The notes beneath the pieces were generated by a model. That model was not told where the DNA came from, did not search any database, and saw only the letters and a program-made list of their open reading frames with translations. Positions 52,981 through 60,547 of a stretch of 64,000 nt of DNA are shown here, in pieces. Position 1 is the first letter of the stretch, and each line of letters starts with the position of its first letter. A program made the position numbers and the translations under genes. The stretch comes from Pseudarthrobacter sp. (GTDB lineage: Bacteria; Actinomycetota; Actinomycetes; Actinomycetales; Micrococcaceae), in contig JAPSJV010000012.1 in the NCBI GenBank assembly GCA_031178005.1, positions 1 through 64,000 on the forward strand, read 5' to 3'.

Positions 52981-53780
52981 GTGCCCGGCCGATCCCTGCG
53001 GATCACGAAGAACTGCTGCACCATGGTCCAGATGTTCGTGACGGTCCAGTAGATCAATACGCCGATGGGGAAGATGATGCCTCCGGCGCCGAACACCACC
53101 GGCAGGATGTAGAGCATCACTTTCTGCTGCCGCATGAACGGACTCTCCACCGCCTCGTCCTGGACGTTCCTGGCCATGATCTGCTTCTGTGCTACGAACT
53201 GCGCTACTGTCATGGCCAGGATCATCAGGACCGCCAACACCGCGATCGCCACCGGGTCACCGCCGCGGCCCTCAAGCAGGGAGGCCGTCAGCGGGGCGCC
53301 GAAGATGCTGGACTCGTCGAACTGCACCACCTGCTGGTGGTTCATGGCGCCAACACCCTCACCTTCGCGGGCGTTCGTACTGATACCGGAAAGCACCTGG
53401 AACAGCGCGAAGAAGAACGGCATCTGGATCAGCATCGGCAAGCAGGCAGAGAACGGATTCGTCCCGTGCTGTTTGTACATGGCCATCTGCTCCTGCGCCA
53501 TTGCCTGGCGGGACAGCTGGTCAGTTTTGCCCTTGTATTTCTCCTGCAGCTTCATCAGGTCCGGCTGCAGGGCACGCATTTGACGCTGTGCCTTGACCTG
53601 CTTGATGAACACCGGAATCAAGGCCGCCCGGATCACCAGCACCAGTCCGATGATGGCCAGGGCCCAGGTCCAGCCGTCCGCTTCGGGCATGCCCACAGCA
53701 CTGAGGCCCTGGTGGAAGCCCACCATGATGGCGGAGACAAGCCATTTGAAAGGAAACATCACTGATTCGAAGAAATCCAT
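52977..53780 (-). CDS. YidC/Oxa1-family membrane insertase
   Basis: A 267-residue insertase with five helices. The Oxa1 core is visible: LVIRAALIPVFIKQVKAQRQMRALQ with the conserved substrate-groove arginine, YKQHGTNPFSACLPMLIQMP and FPIGVLIYWTVTNIWTMVQQ. There is no rnpA/rpmH neighbour, so this is probably a second, accessory YidC rather than the one at the replication origin. Confidence 0.9.
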   Translation of the reverse strand: MDFFESVMFPFKWLVSAIMVGFHQGLSAVGMPEADGWTWALAIIGLVLVIRAALIPVFIKQVKAQRQMRALQPDLMKLQEKYKGKTDQLSRQAMAQEQMAMYKQHGTNPFSACLPMLIQMPFFFALFQVLSGISTNAREGEGVGAMNHQQVVQFDESSIFGAPLTASLLEGRGGDPVAIAVLAVLMILAMTVAQFVAQKQIMARNVQDEAVESPFMRQQKVMLYILPVVFGAGGIIFPIGVLIYWTVTNIWTMVQQFFVIRRDRPGT

Positions 53781-53916
53781 ACGTCATCCCCTGTTCGCCG
53801 GATGCCGCAAAGCTACGGTGAAACCGTGGGTTTGTCACGCAGGGCACTGCCGAAACTCAAAACCAGCCCCGGCGCGGGGCATGCCGGGAATGGTCCCCCT
53901 GGGGCACACTGGTGTC

Positions 53917-54576
53917 ATGGCCGACTCCGAAGCAGTGACTACCCACGGTTCGACGGTTGACGAATGGACGCGCGCCCTGGCCGAATCCACAGGGTCGCCA
54001 GGCGGTGGCGCCGGAGCGGGTTTAATGCTGGCCATGGCCGCGTCTCTGACCTCCATGGTGGCGGGATATACCGACGCCGGTCCAAGCCGCCGGGACGAAC
54101 TCGATGAGCTGCACGCGAGGGCGCGCTCCCTTCGGGTGGCTGCTCTCCAGCTTGCGGATGAGGACGCGTCGGCGTCCAAAGCGTTCGGGGCAGCGTTCCG
54201 GCTCCCACCCGGAGCCGAACGGGACGCCGAGATACACAAAGCCTCCGTGGAGGCCGCCAAAACATCCGCCATTGTGGGCGAACGCGCCATCGAAGCCATC
54301 CCTGACCTTGAATGGCTGGCGGACAAGGGCAACCCCGCCCTGATCGCTGATGTTATGGTCGCCTTCGGTGCCCTGAGGGCGGCACTGACGGGGGCGCGCA
54401 CCAACGTCAGCTTCGACCTCTCGACCTCTGCGTCGGCAGGCCGCACGCTTGAGCAGATCCGCCACGAACACCCAGACTTGTGGGCGTCGGTTCAGCGACT
54501 GGGTGCAGCTTTAGACCAGATCGACAGACTGACGGCTGAGATAGATCACCGGGCCGCGCCCACCGACTCCGCTTGA
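53917..54576 (+). CDS. Cyclodeaminase/cyclohydrolase-family protein (FTCD C-terminal type)
   Basis: A 219-residue helical protein of the FTCD_C family: STGSPGGGAGAGLMLAMAASLTSMVAGYT is the GGG-AAxxAAL signature near residues 25-53. Stand-alone members in folate metabolism act as formimidoyl- or methenyl-tetrahydrofolate cyclohydrolases. The role here is not shown by context. I use the ATG at 53917; longer frames run back into the YidC gene. Confidence 0.82.
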   Translation: MADSEAVTTHGSTVDEWTRALAESTGSPGGGAGAGLMLAMAASLTSMVAGYTDAGPSRRDELDELHARARSLRVAALQLADEDASASKAFGAAFRLPPGAERDAEIHKASVEAAKTSAIVGERAIEAIPDLEWLADKGNPALIADVMVAFGALRAALTGARTNVSFDLSTSASAGRTLEQIRHEHPDLWASVQRLGAALDQIDRLTAEIDHRAAPTDSA

Positions 54577-54618
54577 GCGTGATGCAAAGCGCGGCATGGA
54601 GTTCTTGCAGCAAAGCAA

Positions 54619-54654
54619 AAGACCCCCGGAATCCTTGCGGATTCCGGGGGTCTT
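54619..54654. terminator. Perfect 16-bp bidirectional terminator hairpin
   Basis: AAGACCCCCGGAATCC (54619-54634) and its inverse (54639-54654) enclose TTGC. Leftward reading continues into TCTTTTGCTTT, a T-rich tract that fits termination of tRNA-Met; rightward it serves the cyclodeaminase-like gene. Confidence 0.88.
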
Positions 54655-54659
54655 GTCTG

Positions 54660-54733
54660 TAGCGGTGGGGAGGCTCGATCTCCCGACCTCACGATTATGA
54701 GTCGTGCGCTCTAACCAACTGAGCTACACCGCC
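54660..54733 (-). tRNA. tRNA-Met (anticodon CAT), elongator type
   Basis: A 74-nt cloverleaf on the minus strand. The acceptor GGCGGTG pairs with CACCGCT (G1-U72 wobble), with discriminator A. The anticodon arm CGACT-CATAATCG gives CAT. The G1-U72 pair is not the C1-A72 mismatch of initiator tRNA, so this is the elongator form; a tRNA-Ile(CAU) is less likely. CCA is not encoded. Confidence 0.9.
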
Positions 54734-54795
54734 ACGAATGAGAAAAACCTGCACCAAGCCGGTCAAAAACCGCCTTGACACAGGCTCCCATTCAG

Positions 54796-54867
54796 AGCCC
54801 CCCACCGGAATCGATCCGGTGACCTCGTTCTTACCAAGAACGCGCTCTACCACTGAGCTAGGGGGGC
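54796..54867 (-). tRNA. tRNA-Thr (anticodon GGT)
   Basis: A 72-nt cloverleaf on the minus strand. Acceptor GCCCCCC pairs with GGGGGGC, and the anticodon stem CGTTC/GAACG encloses loop TTGGTAA, giving GGT. It lies 62 bp upstream of tRNA-Met on the same strand, so the two are probably co-transcribed. Confidence 0.93.
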
Positions 54868-55054
54868 AACGAGTAAATACTCTACCCGATGAATTGATCC
54901 CCAACAAATCGGCATCGCCGCAGGTCCGACGGCGGTGCAACAGTTGCGCAGGAACCGTTGATATGGGCTGATTCCTCTGGTTTTTCAAGGGTTTCCAGGG
55001 GTTTTCCCACAGATGTGGCTTACCTGGCTGTTGAAGCCCTGGCCCTTAAACGCA

Positions 55055-55082
55055 AACGGACCGGCTGGAAAGCCGGTCCGTT
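55055..55082 (-). terminator. Terminator hairpin after the DEAD-box helicase
   Basis: AACGGACCGGCT (55055-55066) and its inverse (55071-55082) form a perfect 12-bp stem with a GGAA loop, 30 bp after the helicase stop on the leftward strand, followed by TTTGCGTTT. Confidence 0.78.
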
Positions 55083-55112
55083 GGTGCCGAAGATCACTCC
55101 GGCATCAGGCTG

Positions 55113-57332
55113 TTACCACTTGCCCTTGCGGTTGAAGTCGCGGTGGCCGCCTTCGCTGCCGCCGCGGGGCTTTCGTGAACCGTCGCCGTGGCCGCCCAAG
55201 CGGGAGTCACCGGTGCCGCGGTTGCTGTCGCTGCCTACGCTGCGCTCGGAGCGGTCGCTGTAGGAGCGGCCGCCACGGTCAGCGGAGGAACGCTCGCCGT
55301 CGGTCTTGCGGAATTCCTTCTTGAATCCGCCGCTGCCCTTGAAGTTGCCGCCACGGTCGCCACCACCGGAGTATCCGCCACGGTCACCGCCGCGGTCGCC
55401 GCCACGGCTTCCCTGGTAGCTGCCGCGGTCGCCGGAGGGCTTGCGGCCGTTGTCCAGCTCAAGGTGGATCAACTCGCCGCCGATCCGGGTGCGGGACAGG
55501 GCGCGCAGCTGATCGGGGCTCAGGTTCGCCGGGAGTTCCACCAGGGAGTGGTCCGCACGGATGTCGATGCCGCCGATCTGGGCGGAGGAAATGCCGCCTT
55601 CGTTGGCAATGGCGCCAACGATGGAGCCCGGCATAACGCGCTGACGGCGTCCGACGGCGATCCGGTACGTGGCGTTGCCCTCGGTGAGCGTACGGGTCGG
55701 GCCGCGTGAGCCGAAGCCGTCCTTGGAACGCTCGCGCTTCTGGAATTCCGGAGCAGCAGGCAGTTCCTTGACCAGCAGCGGCTGTCCGCCCTGTGCCATA
55801 ACGGCCAGGGCAGCAGCGATCTCCGAGGCGGGAACGTTGTGCTCTTCCTCGTAGGAAGCGATGAGGTCGCGGAACGCCGCAACATCCTCGGAAGCCAGGG
55901 TCTCCGTGATCTTCTCGGCGAACTTGCCCAGGCGCAGCGTGTTGACGGTCTCAGCGGTGGGCAGGTGCATCTGCTCAACCGGCTGGCGGGTTGCCTTCTC
56001 GATGGAACGCAGCAGGTACTTCTCCCGCGGCGTCATGAACAAGATGGCGTCACCCGAACGGCCTGCACGGCCGGTGCGGCCAATACGGTGGACGTAGGAC
56101 TCGGTGTCGTGAGGAATGTCGTAGTTGATGACGTGGCTGATGCGCTCCACGTCAAGCCCACGGGCGGCGACGTCGGTGGCCACGAGGATATCGATGCGGC
56201 CTTCCTTCAGTGCGTCGACGGTGCGCTCACGCTGCTGCTGCGGGATGTCGCCGTTGATGGCGGCAGCCTGGAAACCGCGGGACTTCAGCTTGTCAGCCAA
56301 GTCCTCGGTAGCCATCTTGGTGCGTACGAAGGCGATGACGCCGTCGAAATCTTCAACCTCCAAGATGCGCGTCAGGGCGTCGAGCTTGTGCGGGCCCATA
56401 ACCTGCAGGTACCGCTGGCGGGTGTTTGCGCCGGTGGTGGTCTTGGACTTGACGGAGATCTCGGCAGGGTTGTTCAGGTACTGCTTGGACATCCGGCGGA
56501 TCTGGCTCGGCATGGTGGCCGAGAACAGTGCAACCTGGCGGTCCGACGGAGTCTGCTGGAAGATCTGCTCCACGTCTTCGGCGAAGCCCATACGGAGCAT
56601 CTCGTCAGCCTCATCCAGTACCAGGTACTGGAGTTCGGACAGGTCCAGGGAACCCTTGGAGATATGGTCGATCACACGGCCGGGGGTACCCACAACAACC
56701 TGGGCTCCGCGGCGGAGGCCTGCCAGCTGCGGGCCGTAGGCCGAGCCGCCGTAAACGGGAAGGACGGTGAAGTCATCGATGTGCTTGGCGTAGGAGGTGA
56801 AAGCCTCTGCAACCTGCAGCGCCAGTTCACGCGTCGGAGCCAGGACCAGGGCCTGGGTCTTGCGGGACGGGCCGTTGAGGTCGTGGAGCTCAGCCAGGCG
56901 GGACAGTGCCGGCACTGCGAATGCTGCAGTCTTACCGGTGCCGGTCTGGGCAAGGCCCACAACGTCGCGGCCTTCAAGCAGCAGCGGGATGGTTGCTGCC
57001 TGGATGGGTGAGGGCTTCTCGTAGCCGACGTCCTGCAGGGCAGCAAGGACGCGGGGGTCGATGCCCAGGTCCACGAAGCGGATGACGTCCTCTTCGGGCT
57101 CTTCAGCCTTCGGGGCTTCCTTGGCAGCGGGAGCCTCTTCAGCCTTCGGGGCTTCCTTGGCAGCGGGAGCCTCTTCAGCCTTCGGAGCTTCCTCGGCGGG
57201 AGCCTCTTCAGCCTTGGGGGCTGCTTCTTCGGCGGCCGGAGCGGTTGCTTCGGTGACGTTTTCGGACTGGTCAGTCCCGGCGTCGATCACGGTGTTTTCG
57301 GTTTCGACGGAGTCGTTCTGATTTTCGGGCAT
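55113..57332 (-). CDS. deaD: DEAD-box ATP-dependent RNA helicase (CsdA/DeaD type)
   Basis: A 739-residue RNA helicase for ribosome assembly and mRNA turnover. The acidic N-terminal extension with APKAEEAPAAKE repeats (about 30-80) is followed by the helicase core: motif I AQTGTGKT at 128-135, PTREL, TPGRVIDH, DEAD, SATMP and HRIGRTGRAGRSG. A CsdA-type RNA-binding domain (RIAVGRRQRVMPGSIVGAIA, IDIRADHSLVELP) precedes a Gly/Arg/Ser-rich basic tail (about 640-739). The length is above that of E. coli DeaD because of the two low-complexity ends. The start follows GAGGAAA. Confidence 0.94.
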   Translation of the reverse strand: MPENQNDSVETENTVIDAGTDQSENVTEATAPAAEEAAPKAEEAPAEEAPKAEEAPAAKEAPKAEEAPAAKEAPKAEEPEEDVIRFVDLGIDPRVLAALQDVGYEKPSPIQAATIPLLLEGRDVVGLAQTGTGKTAAFAVPALSRLAELHDLNGPSRKTQALVLAPTRELALQVAEAFTSYAKHIDDFTVLPVYGGSAYGPQLAGLRRGAQVVVGTPGRVIDHISKGSLDLSELQYLVLDEADEMLRMGFAEDVEQIFQQTPSDRQVALFSATMPSQIRRMSKQYLNNPAEISVKSKTTTGANTRQRYLQVMGPHKLDALTRILEVEDFDGVIAFVRTKMATEDLADKLKSRGFQAAAINGDIPQQQRERTVDALKEGRIDILVATDVAARGLDVERISHVINYDIPHDTESYVHRIGRTGRAGRSGDAILFMTPREKYLLRSIEKATRQPVEQMHLPTAETVNTLRLGKFAEKITETLASEDVAAFRDLIASYEEEHNVPASEIAAALAVMAQGGQPLLVKELPAAPEFQKRERSKDGFGSRGPTRTLTEGNATYRIAVGRRQRVMPGSIVGAIANEGGISSAQIGGIDIRADHSLVELPANLSPDQLRALSRTRIGGELIHLELDNGRKPSGDRGSYQGSRGGDRGGDRGGYSGGGDRGGNFKGSGGFKKEFRKTDGERSSADRGGRSYSDRSERSVGSDSNRGTGDSRLGGHGDGSRKPRGGSEGGHRDFNRKGKW
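57111..57215 (-). repeat. In-frame tandem repeat in the helicase N-terminus
   Basis: A 36-bp unit occurs twice without change (57111-57146 and 57147-57182), followed by a shortened 33-bp variant (57183-57215) and a degenerate fourth. Each full unit encodes the 12-residue acidic/Ala-rich repeat APKAEEAPAAKE. Because units are multiples of three, copy-number change keeps the frame. Confidence 0.85.
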
Positions 57333-57843
57333 AGGGAAATTTCCTCATCCATAGGGGGCCAGGCGGCACTACCCGAGGTGAGTGGAGCCGCAGTACATGT
57401 GCCGTTTGGGTTGCCGGGCAATCCTTGACCGGCCGGTCACATAGAAGTCCGGCGCTTTCGCAATCCCGTGGCAGGACTTCCCGCTGCATCTCTTGGCTGC
57501 TATCCCAGCAGTCTGTACAGCGTTTTCTTTAGCCGGCTCTCCCTATGAAAATGCCCGCATCGCAATGGCGGGCCCCAACACTTGCCAGTCCTGCCTCAAA
57601 AATTGGGCAGGAATAAGGGATTTCCGGAGTGGGGGATATTTCAAGTGTAATGCACGCAGCCCAGCCGTGGAAAATCGACGGCGGTGAGCTTGCCCACAGC
57701 ACGCGAGGATGGGCATCCCAGTAGCCATGTCCGCAGTTTTGCACCACATTGCGGGATGCAAGCCGTGGGCATCCCCGCCATTCTGCGCCGCGCCATCCGA
57801 AAGGCCGCCGAAAGTGGTGCAAACGTGCCGGAATTATCAGCCG
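57333..57843. other. 511-bp intergenic region upstream of the helicase
   Basis: No convincing gene. It contains a perfect 14-bp palindrome TGACCGGCCGGTCA (57426-57439) about 95 bp upstream of the helicase start. Further away is an imperfect stem GGGATGC/GCATCCC near 57752-57774. A 10-bp inverse pair (TTTGCACCAC near 57738, complement near 57812) is spread over about 85 bp. Long structured leaders are usual for cold-shock helicase mRNAs, which fits. Open frames of up to 97 codons here lack start signals or family features. Confidence 0.5.
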
Positions 57844-58497
57844 TTACACGCCCAACCGACGTTCCAAGGCCGCGAACCTGTCATGGAATTCGGGCTGCAG
57901 ACGGATCTCGCCGTCGGCCTCGGCATCACGGAGGGCTTCGATCATTTCCAGGTCCGGCTCGCTGAACCACTGGCCGATCGTGATGCCGTGCTTCGGGACG
58001 TAGGTGCGGTGGATGTGGTCGCCGGTCTGGATGCTCCCGGTGTGCACCACCCGGAGGTAGGCACCCACTTTCCCCTCCTGGGTAAACCGCTTCACCCACT
58101 GGGGCTCTTCCATCCGGCGCTGGAACGTGGCACACGGCACGCGTGGGGACGTCACTTCGAGTTCGACGTCGAGCCCAACCTTCCAGCGTTCGCCGATGAC
58201 CGCACCGGTCGCGTCAATCCCGGAGACCCGGAGGTTCTCACCGAAGATCCCGGGCGGGAGATCCCGGTTGAGCTGCTCCACCCAAAAATCAGCGTCGGCC
58301 TGTGAGTATGCGTAGACCGCCTGGTCTTCGCCGCCGTGGTTGATCCGGTCTGCCTGGACGTCGCCATGCAGGCCCAGCTTGTGGACCTTGACGGGCCCCT
58401 CCACCGGTTGCTTGTCAATAGCGGTCACTCCCACGCTTCCTTGGTCCGGAAGGAGTTGACGAACGCGGCAGACGGCCAGTACCGATGCGGTTTCCAT
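57844..58497 (-). CDS. MOSC-domain protein (YiiM-like)
   Basis: A 217-residue protein of the MOSC (molybdenum cofactor sulfurase C-terminal) superfamily. The motif VHKLGLHGDVQADRINHGGEDQAVYAY and the PGIFGENLRVSG stretch are typical, and the sulfur-carrying cysteine is in SPRVPCATFQRRM. YiiM-type members reduce N-hydroxylated compounds. The ATG at 58497 was chosen. Confidence 0.9.
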   Translation of the reverse strand: METASVLAVCRVRQLLPDQGSVGVTAIDKQPVEGPVKVHKLGLHGDVQADRINHGGEDQAVYAYSQADADFWVEQLNRDLPPGIFGENLRVSGIDATGAVIGERWKVGLDVELEVTSPRVPCATFQRRMEEPQWVKRFTQEGKVGAYLRVVHTGSIQTGDHIHRTYVPKHGITIGQWFSEPDLEMIEALRDAEADGEIRLQPEFHDRFAALERRLGV

Positions 58498-58725
58498 GGC
58501 TCCAGTGTAGGTTCCCGCGCTCTGCACCGGCACTGCTGGCGCCAACCGGCGGAGTCTTCATTCCGGAAGCCGCGGCCGGGCGGTGAAAAACCGACCAAAC
58601 ACGTGGCCAGCTCTCCCCTGATTCGCGCTCGCAGAGGGTGCTGCCAGCGGCTACGCTGGGCTGAGGATTGCACACGGGGCGCTGCATTGTGCCCACATTT
58701 TTCGTGGACTACCGAGGGGGAAGCA

Positions 58726-59334
58726 ATGGCTCCGAGCAGTGAGCCGGACAAGGATCCGACGCCGGGCAGCAGCGCCGGAGACCCGTCCAGTGGCAATGCC
58801 GGCGGGGACAACGCAGGCGGAAGCACCAAGCCGCCGCCGTGGCAGGTTCCCAAGCCCGACCTCCGTCCCGAACTCCTGAACCAGCCGCTCCCCCACGTGG
58901 ATCCCCTGGCCGACGATCTCCGGAGCGAGGAACAACTCCGTGAGCAGGCCCACCGCAAGAAGCGCTCGCAGCGACGGACCGTGGTGGTTGCCCTGGGCGT
59001 CACCGCCCTGCTGGCCGGCACCCTCACAGCCGTGGTAGCCAGCAACCAGGAACCCGAATACGCCCAGGTCTGCTTCAACGAGGAAACCGGCGAGCGCGTG
59101 GAGGACACTCAGTGCAACAGCTCGGCCGGCCGCAGCGGTGCGCTCTACGCCTGGTACTTCTACTCGCGTGGCGCCAGCGTCCCCGCCGTCGGCCAAAACC
59201 GGTCCACTGCTCCTGACTTCACGAGGACGGTGCCCCCAGGGGCAAAGGCTTCCACCGGATACAGCTCCAAAGGCGGGACTGTCAGCCGCGGCGGCTTCGG
59301 CAGCAGCTCCAAGGGTGGAAGCACGGGCGGGTAG
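58726..59334 (+). CDS. Membrane-anchored protein with YgiB-like C-terminal tail
   Basis: A 202-residue protein with a disordered Pro/Gly-rich N-terminus (1-65), a basic stretch HRKKRSQRR (76-84), one transmembrane helix (85-105) and an extracytoplasmic part with two cysteines (C116, C130). The C-terminus is Gly/Ser-rich, ending GGTVSRGGFGSSSKGGSTGG. The TVSRGGFG stretch resembles the tail of E. coli YgiB (DUF1190), whose gene also precedes an ATP-grasp gene (ygiC), as here. Function unknown. The ATG is preceded by GAGGGGGA, and the ligase gene starts 2 bp after its stop. Confidence 0.7.
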   Translation: MAPSSEPDKDPTPGSSAGDPSSGNAGGDNAGGSTKPPPWQVPKPDLRPELLNQPLPHVDPLADDLRSEEQLREQAHRKKRSQRRTVVVALGVTALLAGTLTAVVASNQEPEYAQVCFNEETGERVEDTQCNSSAGRSGALYAWYFYSRGASVPAVGQNRSTAPDFTRTVPPGAKASTGYSSKGGTVSRGGFGSSSKGGSTGG

Positions 59335-59336
59335 GC

Positions 59337-60547
59337 GTGAAACGGTTATTGACGGCACCCAGGCCTGACTGGCAAGAGAAAATCCGGGAGCAGGGGCTGG
59401 TCTTCTCCACCACCACCATGCCCAGCGGCGAGAAAATCGAGTACTGGCATGAGGCCGCGTACTACGAATTCACCGTGGACGAGGTGGAAACCCTGGAGGG
59501 TACCGCCGAGGAGATGCACCGGATGTGCCTGGAGGCAGCCAAATACCTGGCAACTGGTGCCATGGGCCATATCGGCATCGGCCGCAGGCCCTGGAACTCG
59601 CCGCCGAGTCACTGCAGGCCGGCGACATGGACATCTACGGGCGTTTCGACTTCATCTATGACGGCCAGGGCGGGCCGGCCAAGATGCTCGAGTACAACGC
59701 GGACACTCCCACGGGCCTGATCGAGGCCGCCGTTGCCCAATGGTTCTGGCTGCAGGACGTGTTTCCGGAGAAGGACCAGTGGAACGGCATCCACGAGGCC
59801 CTGATCCGGCAGTGGAAGAAGATGCAGTACCGCACGGGAATGAGCACCTTGCATGTGGCGCATTCCGAGCTTGAAGAATCCGGCGAGGACTGGATGACAG
59901 CCGCCTACATGCGGGACGTGGCAAGCCAGGCCGGCTGGACCACCATTGGCATCAATATGTCGGACATTGGCTGGGACCCGAACCTGAACCGCTTTGTGGA
60001 CCTGGACAACTTCATGATCAGCACCATGTTCAAGCTGTACCCGTGGGAGCTGATGATGAAGGAGCCGTTCGGGCACCGCCTGCTGGAGCGCTCGCACAAT
60101 CCACGCTGGGTGGAACCGGCCTGGAAAATGCTCCTGTCCAACAAGGCGCTCCTGGCCGCGTTGTGGCACCTGTACCCCGACCATCCCAACCTGCTCCCGG
60201 CCTATCTCAACGAACCGGGACCCCTCAAGGAGTGGGTGGCCAAACCCCTGCACGGCCGCGAAGGGGACAACATCCGGATCAACGCCGCCGGCATCAACCT
60301 TGAACAGCCCGGGGAGTACGGCAGCGAGGGCTGGTGCTACCAGCAGTTCCATCCCCTGCCCGACTTTGACGGCAACCGTCCGGTCCTCGGCCTCTGGGTA
60401 GTGGACGGCGAGTCAGTGGGCTGCGGGATCCGCGAATCCGACGGCCCCATCACCGACTACTTCTGCAGGTTTGTGCCCAACACCATCGACGCGCCGGCTC
60501 CCGTTGCCGCGGACGCCTCATCCAGCAAGGCAGGAATCGCACTATGA
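59337..60547 (+). pseudogene. Glutathionylspermidine synthase-family ATP-grasp ligase (YgiC-like), frameshifted
   Basis: Two overlapping frames together encode one YgiC/GspS-like ligase. The first (from the GTG at 59337) covers the N-terminus (APRPDWQEKIREQGLVF, HEAAYYEFTVDEVETLE) until near 59582. The second supplies the rest (YGRFDFIYDG, MLEYNADTPTGLIEAAVAQ, EGWCYQQFHPLPDFDGNRPV). Adding one C between 59581 and 59582 would restore a 403-residue protein, close to the 386 residues of E. coli YgiC. The site is not a long homopolymer, so a sequencing error and a real mutation are both possible. The stop overlaps the permease start. Family members ligate amines or peptides with ATP. Confidence 0.85.

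Noticed and set aside
53593..54576. A longer, 327-residue version of the cyclodeaminase-like protein
   Set aside because: The first 108 codons run antisense over the yidC-like gene; the family start motif follows the ATG at 53917.
57529..57822. A 97-codon leftward frame in the helicase-MOSC intergenic region
   Set aside because: Composition is typical of a non-coding frame (many Trp, Cys and Arg), there is no ribosome binding site and no recognisable domain.
59337..60547. Programmed frameshift in the YgiC-like gene
   Set aside because: There is no slippery heptamer or downstream stem at the shift site; a single missing base explains the data.
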